DNA of 42,554 bases from Holophagales bacterium. GTDB lineage: Bacteria > Acidobacteriota > Holophagae > Holophagales > Holophagaceae. Below are positions 35,628 to 42,554 of the stretch, one piece after another. Both the position numbers and the translations under genes were made by a program. The notes under the pieces are model-generated. The model made no database searches, had not been told where the DNA came from, and saw only the letters and a program-made list of their open reading frames with translations. Each line of letters opens with the position of its first letter. Positions within the stretch are counted from its first letter, which is position 1. The stretch spans positions 1-42,554 of the forward strand of contig JAITFL010000127.1 in assembly GCA_031281385.1 (NCBI GenBank). The letters are read 5' to 3'.

Positions 35628-36443
35628 TTACACTTCTTCCACTTTCACTTTGACTGATTCCACTTTAACTAAACCTTTGCCATCAAATTCGGCATCAATG
35701 GAAACGAAGCCTACTTGCAATTCCCTCATTAGTTTACGGATGTGTGTATTTTCTCCCATGAAAAAATGCTTGTAGGGTAGGCTATCTTTGTGTACAAAAA
35801 CCGCCGCTTTGACTTCCGAATTCTTGTCAACTTTGAATGGTGATATGGGAAAGCCTTCCTTCAGTGATTCAGAAAAATCTTCCGCTAGTCTCTCTTTGTT
35901 AACCTGTTTAAGATATGTGTAAACCTCCAGCACACAGCGCAGCAGTGTTTCATGGGTATTCTTTATTTTGTACTCCAGCAACGTCAGCACAGGATGATTT
36001 TTATCTTCATTATAGGCCAATAAATCAATGTCACCAACACCTTTGTCTGTGTCTTTCCCCTTGAGTGGAGTTTCAAAATCAATGATTCTCCCGAAGCCCG
36101 TAAATGTCTCATTATGAAATCTTTTTGCTTCCAACTTCTCGGGGTAATATTTAGCAGGAATTTCATTTTTTGCATCTATTGCAAGTGTTTCGTGCTGGGG
36201 TATGTAGTAGCTTTGCTCACGTTGAATTGGATGAACTTTATAGTCATCCTTGCAACGCAAAATCTCCCGCGCCGCAATCTCCGACATCTCAAATGGTCGA
36301 TTAACATTTCGATGCTTGCCGCGTTTCTTGGAAAAAATTGTGCTGAAGGGTTGTTTTTGAATTGCTTTGTACAAGGCCTCTGGCTTTTCTAGGCATCCGC
36401 TAACCGCATCTATGATTGTTTTTTCTTCGTCCGCTGTCGCCAA
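35628..36443 (-). CDS. PD-(D/E)XK nuclease-like protein, 271 residues
   Basis: The function is not known. Residues about 134-180 have the pattern of a PD-(D/E)XK nuclease core: GDIDLL with Asp 138 and Asp 140, a beta strand, then LLEYK with Glu 157 and Lys 159, followed by a helix (LRCVLEVYTYLKQ). It is therefore a candidate DNA or RNA endonuclease, although many proteins with this fold have other roles. The gene is visibly richer in A and T than its neighbours, which suggests recent acquisition. The start is TTG 36443, six bases after GGAGG. It is the last of six closely spaced minus-strand genes and ends convergently with the preceding plus-strand gene. Confidence 0.6.
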   Translation of the reverse strand: MATADEEKTIIDAVSGCLEKPEALYKAIQKQPFSTIFSKKRGKHRNVNRPFEMSEIAAREILRCKDDYKVHPIQREQSYYIPQHETLAIDAKNEIPAKYYPEKLEAKRFHNETFTGFGRIIDFETPLKGKDTDKGVGDIDLLAYNEDKNHPVLTLLEYKIKNTHETLLRCVLEVYTYLKQVNKERLAEDFSESLKEGFPISPFKVDKNSEVKAAVFVHKDSLPYKHFFMGENTHIRKLMRELQVGFVSIDAEFDGKGLVKVESVKVKVEEV

Positions 36444-36486
36444 TCTACACCTCCCAAGTTTTATTCTACAAATCTACCATGCGCAG

Positions 36487-37479
36487 TCAATCTTCCCGTA
36501 GTTGAACTGCCACATCCCCAACAACGTATCCTCCAGACAAATCAATCTTGGGCCTTGTTATCGGATTCCAGCCTCGCTTTGTCGCGGCGTATGCGCGCCA
36601 GCAGTCCATGACATGCAAAGAATCGGATGCGTAATGTCGTTCCAGTTTCCACTTTTGATACGCTGATGGGTCGCCAAGTTGCCGGTAGGTCAGGCAGACC
36701 AGCTTATGGTCGCGCACAGACTCCTTGGGCCACGCTCGGCCAATCCTGAGGTCATCAAAGCACCTTTGCTCATCGGGGCATCCAAGACAATTCGCTTCTG
36801 AGGGGGCTGCGTGGTATAGACAATAATCGGTATTCTTTGCCTCGATTTTCTTTTTCAAACACGCTTGTTCCTCGGCGCATCCCAGGCAATCTCCACGCAC
36901 TAGCACCGGGCACTCCCAATCGGGATATTTGACGCAGGGCAGTGCCTCTGAAATGTCCGTGAGCAGCAATGCAAGCGCGTCTAGGTCTGACTCTGACTCC
37001 ATGCGCCTAGCCTCCACCGCATGCAGGTATTCCATCGGATGTTCAATGGTTTCGCTATCTTCCCAAATGAACTCAGTCCAAACGTCAAAGTCATCGTTCC
37101 AAACCAAGATGGTATCTCCGACAAGGGCAACGCACTTGAAAAACTCCTCGTCCTTCAGCATTTCTTCGACAACGCTGACGTACTGCCCATTTTCCCACTT
37201 CCTGTCCACCCGTGGATCGTCCTCCGCCTCGTCCTCCCCAATGGATGAATAAACGCCTGTCCTACAAGAGCGTGACCCCCGCACCAGAGGCTGCCCGTTC
37301 TCCTTCCATATCTTCATGCCTCTCAATCCTTGCTTTTTGAAGTCATACAGCTTGGTCACACCGTTTTTGAATGTCACTTTGAGCACCGCCTCTGGCAGTG
37401 GCACAACGTCTGTGACGCCGCAACCGCAAGTGCCTCGCCAATTTGGCAGAAAAAAAGGCTCTTTATGTGTCTGTTCCAT
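36487..37479 (-). CDS. DUF2442-like protein with two four-cysteine clusters
   Basis: A 330-residue protein of unknown function. The N-terminal part resembles DUF2442, split in two: LKVTFKNGVTKLYDF (about residues 33-47), and later LKDEEFFKCVALVGDTILVW plus NDDFDVWTEFIWE (about 108-140), with a charged insertion between. The C-terminal half has two similar cysteine clusters: C190, C198, C201 and C207 (CLGCAEEQAC) and C220, C231, C234 and C240 (CLGCPDEQRC). These spacings fit zinc or iron-sulfur binding. The start is ATG 37479 after a GGAG/AAAGAG stretch. It sits between the WalJ-like hydrolase and the 271-residue nuclease-like gene. Confidence 0.6.
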   Translation of the reverse strand: MEQTHKEPFFLPNWRGTCGCGVTDVVPLPEAVLKVTFKNGVTKLYDFKKQGLRGMKIWKENGQPLVRGSRSCRTGVYSSIGEDEAEDDPRVDRKWENGQYVSVVEEMLKDEEFFKCVALVGDTILVWNDDFDVWTEFIWEDSETIEHPMEYLHAVEARRMESESDLDALALLLTDISEALPCVKYPDWECPVLVRGDCLGCAEEQACLKKKIEAKNTDYCLYHAAPSEANCLGCPDEQRCFDDLRIGRAWPKESVRDHKLVCLTYRQLGDPSAYQKWKLERHYASDSLHVMDCWRAYAATKRGWNPITRPKIDLSGGYVVGDVAVQLRED

Positions 37480-37527
37480 CTCTTTCTCTCCTTCTTCAGC
37501 GCTGATGTGCAGGGCTACGCCTGTCCG

Positions 37528-38304
37528 TCATACCATCACTTCTAGCACTTCATCTCGGCTTGCAACGTGCAATTTCGCGCTGCTGCCAGCCCTGTTGATT
37601 ACGTAAGTCGCTGCCAACCTAGCCAGAAAAGGGTCGTTATTCTCTTCGCTCAGGTGGGCCAGCACGACGTGCCTCAGCGTGGGCAAAAGCACCTTAGACA
37701 ACAGCCCCGCACACGCATCGTTGCTCAGGTGCCCCACTGTGTCGAGTATGCGAGCCTTTGTTTTATCTGGGCGGTCGCACCCCAACACCATCCCGATGTC
37801 GTGGTTGGATTCCAGCACCAACAGCTCTAGGTCGCTCGCACATTCGATGACCAGTTCCGTGACACATCCCAAATCCGTGATCACCGCCAACCGCACACCG
37901 CCAGCCTCTATCCTGTAGGCCACTGGGTCTTCGGCGTCGTGTGAAATCTCAAAGGGACAGAGCCGCCAGCCTTCCCAGTCTTCGGCCAGCCCCGCCTTTA
38001 GGGGGTTCCACCGCTCTTTTGGAACTTCCACTCCCATGATTTTTTCGATTTTATCTAACGTAATAGGCGTTGCCAGTATCTTCCAGTTGGTTTTTTTCAG
38101 GATGCCTCGAATCCCGCTTATGTGGTCGCGGTGCTCGTGAGTAATGGCCACGCCGCGCACTAGGTCGGGGTTCCAGTCAATGGATTTTAGGCTTTTCACT
38201 ATCCTAGGGTGCGAGATTCCCGCGTCTATGAGCAGGATCTTCTCCCCATCGCTTATCGCGTGGCAGTTCCCCTTGGAACTCGATGCTAGTGATGCGTAAC
38301 GCAT
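37528..38304 (-). CDS. WalJ/YycJ-like metallo-beta-lactamase-fold hydrolase
   Basis: A 258-residue protein. The family opening SLASSSKGNCHAI, the metal-binding THEHRDHISG (about residue 55), the ITDLG Asp strand and the late VLESNHD and HLSND plus LAHLSEENND segments match the WalJ (YycJ) group of metallo-beta-lactamase proteins. WalJ-type enzymes have been reported as 5' exonucleases linked to DNA repair or to the WalK/WalR pathway, but no walRK genes are here. The start is ATG 38304. It follows the RNase-J-like gene by 30 bases. Confidence 0.82.
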   Translation of the reverse strand: MRYASLASSSKGNCHAISDGEKILLIDAGISHPRIVKSLKSIDWNPDLVRGVAITHEHRDHISGIRGILKKTNWKILATPITLDKIEKIMGVEVPKERWNPLKAGLAEDWEGWRLCPFEISHDAEDPVAYRIEAGGVRLAVITDLGCVTELVIECASDLELLVLESNHDIGMVLGCDRPDKTKARILDTVGHLSNDACAGLLSKVLLPTLRHVVLAHLSEENNDPFLARLAATYVINRAGSSAKLHVASRDEVLEVMV

Positions 38305-38334
38305 GTTTGCCTTTCTCCAGAATTTGCAAAGGAC

Positions 38335-39630
38335 TCACACATCAAACGCCACTCCGTCTTCTTGACGCACAGCCTTGTCCGAATAGCCCAAGAGGGCATC
38401 GGGCGCCAAGGTGTGGATAGGCACTATTTTCTTTGGGTTCAAGCCGTCAATCAGCCTCTTGATGTCCATAGCCCTTGCGTGCCCGCTTGTATGCACGTAG
38501 TCGTTTTGGAAACCGAGCCCCTTTAGCCAAGCCTCAAACGACTGCTGATACTGGCTGTCGCGGTAGCCCTCCCACATGGAATAGACAAAAATTCCATTTG
38601 AAAGATTGCACAACCCCAAATCCTTTTTCATGGACGGCCTTGCCAGCATGATGATTTCGTTTTGGCGTTCTTCCACCTGCTTTTTTGTGATCTTGAATTT
38701 GGAGAATCGTCTCGCGTATTTCCAGCCCATCCTATTGATTATCATTGTTGTCAAACGATGGGGAAAGAACACTTTAATCCTATCAAACGAGGCTGATGGA
38801 TATGGGATATTGTTGCCCAAGGCTTGAAGTTCATGCAAAATGTTTGCTGTATAAACGTCAACAACAAAAATTTTGCCCAGCTTCAATGCGGCGCGGTACA
38901 AGGTGACAATCCTGTCTATGTTTTGGCTGGAGAGCTGCACTAGCGCAATGCCAGTTTTACCTTTTAGTTTTTCGACAATTTCATCTTCCAATTCGCTCTC
39001 GGTAATAGTCAGTTCGTCGCTCCTTGAAAGCATCGTGCCTTCCGTGAACAGCACATCAGCTTCTTTGGTGGCTTGCTTTATGAATGAATCGAGGCAAACA
39101 GCTTTTCGCCCATGCCCCCTGAAGTCGCCGGAGTAAATGACAGTCTTGCCCTCGCACAGTATTTCAAAGGCGGCGGAGTCAAACGCAGAATGATCCATCA
39201 GGTAGGGCTTGACCCTAAAGCCGCCGACTTCCATCGGCTCGTACATCTTGAACAGCCGTGCATTTATCGCGTACGGCTCGCAGATATTGAAAGACTGCGA
39301 AATCTCTATGAGCGCCTTTGTCCCCGCCGACAAATACACGGGGATGTCTGGGTGGATGTACTTCAGTAGGCCATAGTGATCCAAATGCGCGTGAGAGATT
39401 ATGATGCCATCGAAGCCAGGCTGATCCCACTTGTACAGTCCGCTGATCCGTGGCAGCACGCCCCTTTCAAGGAGTTCTTCTGGCGGCAGCTTGGCTACAC
39501 TGTCTTCAATGGGCTTGCCACCCAAAAATAAGGGATAGCCTGCGTCGAGAAGAATGCGGGAACCGCCGCTGCTGAGTTCGATGAGCGTCCCGCCGATTTC
39601 GTGTGTGCCTCGGTAGATTATGGATTTCAT
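38335..39630 (-). CDS. Beta-CASP metallo-beta-lactamase protein (RNase J-like)
   Basis: A 431-residue predicted nuclease. It has the metallo-beta-lactamase core with SHAHLDHYG (about residue 79), DHSAFDS (about 145) and YSGDFRGHGRK (about 165), then a beta-CASP insertion and the C-terminal HTSGHA motif (about 389) and PIHT. This is the pattern of RNase J and related RNA-processing enzymes. It is shorter than RNase J itself (about 550 residues) and lacks the usual C-terminal domain, so it is better called RNase-J-like. Its ATG overlaps the stop of the upstream nuclease-like gene by four bases (ATGA), so the two are translationally coupled. Confidence 0.85.
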   Translation of the reverse strand: MKSIIYRGTHEIGGTLIELSSGGSRILLDAGYPLFLGGKPIEDSVAKLPPEELLERGVLPRISGLYKWDQPGFDGIIISHAHLDHYGLLKYIHPDIPVYLSAGTKALIEISQSFNICEPYAINARLFKMYEPMEVGGFRVKPYLMDHSAFDSAAFEILCEGKTVIYSGDFRGHGRKAVCLDSFIKQATKEADVLFTEGTMLSRSDELTITESELEDEIVEKLKGKTGIALVQLSSQNIDRIVTLYRAALKLGKIFVVDVYTANILHELQALGNNIPYPSASFDRIKVFFPHRLTTMIINRMGWKYARRFSKFKITKKQVEERQNEIIMLARPSMKKDLGLCNLSNGIFVYSMWEGYRDSQYQQSFEAWLKGLGFQNDYVHTSGHARAMDIKRLIDGLNPKKIVPIHTLAPDALLGYSDKAVRQEDGVAFDV

Positions 39631-40739
39631 GTGTTTGATCCTAAGCTATCTTCAGGGGGGGAATATAGTATGCGAAACGGCTCTGGGTCGGATGCCTTGA
39701 TTTCGCGCACCCGTTGAATAAATTCCTCGGAGGGATGGCGAGATACGAATATCTCTTCATGGGTTCCCAACGATGTGCGAGGAATTCCTATCCTGTCGCC
39801 GCAATCTTTGAAATAGATGTAGTGTAACCGTATCTTGTCATCTTCATCGTTGTAATAGATGCCGTACTCGTTATCGGCAAATGAAGTATCTGCACCGCGT
39901 TTGTTTGGCATGGCACATGCGGCATACAGGACGAGGGGCTCTGGAACGCACGGATCTCTAAACCCAAACAACTTCCACCACGTTGCCCCGGATTTGCTGC
40001 GCAACAATTCGCGGATAAAAACAGTGTATATGATGGCTTGCTCTAGGGCATCGCTCGCTGGCTCCCCGTCCTTGTTCTCGTCTTTTAGTTCGATGATGCA
40101 AAGGTTTGTTCTGCGTCCGGTGCGTACTCTAGCAAGAATGTCTATGCCTCCGCCACGGAAACCTTTGTATTTTATTTCCCCATGCTCACTGGCGGCTAGG
40201 GGTGTCGGCATCGGGAAACGCACTCCAGCAATTTTGACAGGTTGGATGCCTCTCAAGGCTTTTTTGGATGTCTGCCTTTTGGAGAACTCGGTTAGCAAAA
40301 GGCTCTCTATGCGGTGTTCTGGTTGCGTTTCGTTTTTATCATCTCTAGGTTTATCCCTGAAATGGCGGCGAAACTCTTTGGCTTCCAGCCCGTTCCAATC
40401 AGAATCATTGAGCGAAATCTGACAACCAAAAAGATCCTTGTTTGTCTTCTCATAACCTTTAGTGGAAAGTGTGATTTGGCTTCTGCTTGCGATCAATTCT
40501 GCCACTCTAGTACCGAGATAGCGCAATTGGAATGTGACCTTGTTGCTTGCTTTTCCGGCTTCGGTCTTAGTCAGGTACAGATAGAGCGGCTTCCATTGAT
40601 TAAATCGCCTATGCATTACTTGGATAAACGGCAGATTTCTGGAAATCTCATCCGCGTACCCCGCCCAGAGAGCCTCCCAATCTGCTTTGTGTTTTAGCAG
40701 CAGTTCCCGTGTATTTTTTATCAAACCACTGTAGTCCAT
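39627..40739 (-). CDS. PD-(D/E)XK nuclease-like protein, 370 residues
   Basis: The function is unknown. Residues about 196-240 show a nuclease-like core: GGGIDILAR with Asp 200, then CIIELKDEN with Glu 217 and Lys 219, followed by a long helix (ALEQAIIYTVFIRELL). An upstream helix EHRIESLLLTEF supplies a possible further acid (Glu 145). The N-terminal 130 residues are basic and could bind nucleic acid. The start is ATG 40739, four bases after GGAGG; an upstream in-frame start at 40757 lacks this spacing. Its stop overlaps the RNase-J-like start, and it follows the ADP-ribosylglycohydrolase gene by about 40 bases. Confidence 0.65.
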   Translation of the reverse strand: MDYSGLIKNTRELLLKHKADWEALWAGYADEISRNLPFIQVMHRRFNQWKPLYLYLTKTEAGKASNKVTFQLRYLGTRVAELIASRSQITLSTKGYEKTNKDLFGCQISLNDSDWNGLEAKEFRRHFRDKPRDDKNETQPEHRIESLLLTEFSKRQTSKKALRGIQPVKIAGVRFPMPTPLAASEHGEIKYKGFRGGGIDILARVRTGRRTNLCIIELKDENKDGEPASDALEQAIIYTVFIRELLRSKSGATWWKLFGFRDPCVPEPLVLYAACAMPNKRGADTSFADNEYGIYYNDEDDKIRLHYIYFKDCGDRIGIPRTSLGTHEEIFVSRHPSEEFIQRVREIKASDPEPFRILYSPPEDSLGSNT

Positions 40740-40776
40740 GCACCCTCCTTTAGGCAATGATGATTGTAATCCGACA

Positions 40777-41691
40777 TCACTTCAGCACTCCGCCGCACGA
40801 GATTCCGTTACAAAATTGACTTGGCCCTGCAAGCGTCTTTGTGCGGCCTGTCAAACAGTATGAGTCCGCCGTTTTTCCAAACAAGCTCGATAGCGCAGTC
40901 TCAACGCCCGTGGGCAGGCCCCTGTCCAGCCAAGCGTTTATCACGGACAGGAGATCATCGCAAAGGTAATCAGTGGCCTCCTTAAACATTTCGCCCGAAA
41001 TGCCATAGTAGGCTTCGGCGATGCTGCCGGTAATTGCTGCAAGCGTGTCGCTGTCGCCGCCCAGCGACACCGCGTTGCGGATTGCGTCATCGAAATTCCC
41101 ACTTTCAAGGAATGCGATTATTGCTTCTGGCACTGTTTCTTGGCAGGTTTCGTTGAATGTGTAGCCGGGCCGGATCTCGTCGAGCGTCCGGCATAAGTCG
41201 TAGCCATAATTCTTCTCGACATATTCCTTGATTTCGGGTTTGCCACATCTTGTTCTGGCTAGATAAATTGCCGCTGCGGTTGCCTTTGCGCCCTTGATGC
41301 CTTCGGGGTGGTTGTGTGTGACGGCTGCGCTTATTTCTGCAAGCTCTTCGGCTTCCTCCAGCGATTTAGCAAACCACGCGCATGGCGAGACCCGCATGGC
41401 AGACCCATTGCCAAAGCTGTTGTAGGGCTTGCGGTCATCTGAAAGTAGCCAACTGCCGAATTTGGGGCCGTAGCCACCTGTTGGGTTTGGGTACAGCTTG
41501 CCAAACTTTTTCATCGAGTCAATGAAATTGTCCGTCGAGCCGCCATTCAACAGTGCATCCGCCACAGCTAAGGTCATTATCGTGTCATCAGTAAAAGAAC
41601 AATCATCGCTGAACAGCGCGAACTTCTTATGCTTAATATTTTTGAACTCAAAGCGCGAGCCAACTATGTCGCCGATTATTGCTCCGATCAT
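40777..41691 (-). CDS. ADP-ribosylglycohydrolase family protein
   Basis: A 304-residue all-helical enzyme of the DraG/ARH family, which removes ADP-ribose from modified proteins or nucleic acids, or hydrolyses related N-glycosidic bonds. Metal-binding motifs are FTDDTIMTLAVADALL (about residue 33) and GGDSDTLAAI (about 210); HNHPEGIKGA (about 127) is also typical. About 35 residues beyond the domain (LTGRTKTLAGPSQFCNGISC) are extra and unassigned. The start is ATG 41691 after AAAGGCGGTG. It is the first of six minus-strand genes; a TATACT element (41755-41760) may be its -10. Such enzymes occur in both housekeeping and defence or toxin contexts. Confidence 0.88.
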   Translation of the reverse strand: MIGAIIGDIVGSRFEFKNIKHKKFALFSDDCSFTDDTIMTLAVADALLNGGSTDNFIDSMKKFGKLYPNPTGGYGPKFGSWLLSDDRKPYNSFGNGSAMRVSPCAWFAKSLEEAEELAEISAAVTHNHPEGIKGAKATAAAIYLARTRCGKPEIKEYVEKNYGYDLCRTLDEIRPGYTFNETCQETVPEAIIAFLESGNFDDAIRNAVSLGGDSDTLAAITGSIAEAYYGISGEMFKEATDYLCDDLLSVINAWLDRGLPTGVETALSSLFGKTADSYCLTGRTKTLAGPSQFCNGISCGGVLK

Positions 41692-41846
41692 TTTTTCACC
41701 GCCTTTCTAATTCTGCACGTTGCGAAATTCTTGATGATGACGAACTATTCCCCTAGTATAGATTTCACAGTGGCCTCCACCACCCCCTTTATGGCGGACG
41801 GGCTGAACGTATCTTCCTGTCCTTGGTGATGGCGAACTCTTCATTG

Positions 41847-42554
41847 CTAATGAAAAATTGTGGAGTTGTTTGCTATTTCATGGGGCGGGTCATTGGTTCC
41901 TGTGTCATGCCGTAAGACATGGAAACCTGCGCCCACTAAGACCGGGGCGTTCCGATCTGTGTCGCCAATTTCGCCAGGTGGGATTAGAGGAACGTCCCCC
42001 CATACCCAGAGAGTGCCGTCCGTCTTGAGAGCAAGGGGGCTATGGCCTACAGCTGCGGCTGCCCAATCACAGTCCGTACTCACGCGGACAGGGACATTTC
42101 GGCCTATTCTGGTGCCATAGCCAAGCTGTCTGCTATGATTCGCCCCCCACGCCCAAAGGCTGCCATCGTTCTTGATGGCAAGGGTGTAAAAACCAAGCCC
42201 AGCAGAAACCGTTGCCCAATCGTTGGCTGTACCCACGCGGACTGGGGTGTCGCGGTCTTCATCTGTGCCATCGCCTAGCTGACCAAAACTATTATCTCCC
42301 CACGCCCAGAGGCTGCCATCCAACTTGATGGCGAGCGAATGGCTCCCGCCAGCAGAAACTATTTTCCAGTCATTGGCCGTACCAAGGCGGATGGGGGCAT
42401 TTCGGTCTATTCTGGTGCCATTGCCGAGCCAACCAAAACGATTATCTCCCCAAGCCCAGAGACTGCCATCCGTCTTGACAGCGAACGAGCAGCTTCCGCA
42501 AGCAGAAACCGTTGCCCAATCGTTGGCTGTACCCACGCGGACAGGGGTGTCGCG
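41847..42554 (-). CDS. Partial RCC1-repeat protein, C-terminal part
   Basis: The frame continues past the window edge: the six codons upstream of the nearest GTG (42536) read RDTPVR, which fits another repeat, so the true start lies outside. At least four RCC1/BLIP-II-type repeats of about 50 residues are seen, each with [12 protein letters not shown] and QLGDGT-like strands. They form a seven-bladed propeller in known proteins. The last repeat decays into an unrelated tail ([16 protein letters not shown]). DNA between repeats is highly similar with a period of about 150 bases, so the number of repeats may vary. It is probably a secreted or surface protein; a 155-base gap separates it from the ADP-ribosylglycohydrolase gene. 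Confidence 0.8.
   Translation of the reverse strand, partial: RDTPVRVGTANDWATVSACGSCSFAVKTDGSLWAWGDNRFGWLGNGTRIDRNAPIRLGTANDWKIVSAGGSHSLAIKLDGSLWAWGDNSFGQLGDGTDEDRDTPVRVGTANDWATVSAGLGFYTLAIKNDGSLWAWGANHSRQLGYGTRIGRNVPVRVSTDCDWAAAAVGHSPLALKTDGTLWVWGDVPLIPPGEIGDTDRNAPVLVGAGFHVLRHDTGTNDPPHEIANNSTIFH

Noticed and set aside
41847..42554. CRISPR-like or tandem-repeat array at the window end
   Set aside because: The 150-base periodicity is fully explained by in-frame RCC1 protein repeats.

Overview
The window comes from a Gram-negative bacterium of moderate GC content. It carries an LptD-type outer-membrane LPS assembly protein, a tandem outer-membrane-barrel protein, a lipobox lipoprotein, several signal-peptide proteins and a CsrA regulator. 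Many genes start with TTG or GTG. The phylum is not settled by the sequence. Large BNR-repeat secreted proteins with a dockerin-like C-terminus, an SSS symporter beside galK, and YhaM and CsrA in one genome would suit a group such as Acidobacteriota or a related deep lineage, but that is a guess.

Layout. (1) 1-3892, plus strand: the lysine/alanine-rich tail of a gene that begins outside the window, a ZIP metal transporter, and lptD, all tightly packed. (2) 4274-10806, plus: a 994-residue secreted BNR/VPS10-type propeller protein with a dockerin-like end, then full-length cobalamin-dependent methionine synthase (metH). (3) 10846-14422: a minus-strand duplicated outer-membrane barrel, divergent from a plus-strand YhaM-type exoribonuclease and a glycosyltransferase-2/TPR protein. 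(4) 14495-33124, minus: a long run of housekeeping and metabolic genes. These are dnaX; an SSS symporter, a 74-residue membrane protein and galK; two tandem metallophosphoesterase paralogues; an M29-type aminopeptidase, rdgB, lysO, a SurA-N-like lipoprotein and mazG; then lon-csrA, uvrA and ctlX. (5) 33219-35540, plus: a secreted protein built from two copies of a thioredoxin-like plus helical-repeat unit. (6) 35628-41691, minus: six closely spaced genes that look accessory. They encode an ADP-ribosylglycohydrolase, a PD-(D/E)XK-like protein, a beta-CASP metallo-beta-lactamase RNase-J-like protein, a WalJ/YycJ-like metallo-hydrolase, a DUF2442-like protein with duplicated four-cysteine clusters, and a second PD-(D/E)XK-like protein. 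(7) 41847 to the end, minus: a partial RCC1-repeat protein.

How the genes fit together. Genome and nucleotide-pool care is concentrated in region 4: UvrA (excision repair), DnaX (replication), MazG and RdgB (non-canonical NTP removal) and Lon (proteolysis). The symporter, small membrane protein and GalK form a sugar uptake and phosphorylation unit, probably for galactose, that ends at a good intrinsic terminator. The likeliest place for an undescribed system is region 6, where two nuclease-like and two metallo-hydrolase proteins share a directon with an ADP-ribose hydrolase and a cysteine-cluster protein of unknown function. No tRNA, rRNA, CRISPR array, transposase or integrase was recognised.
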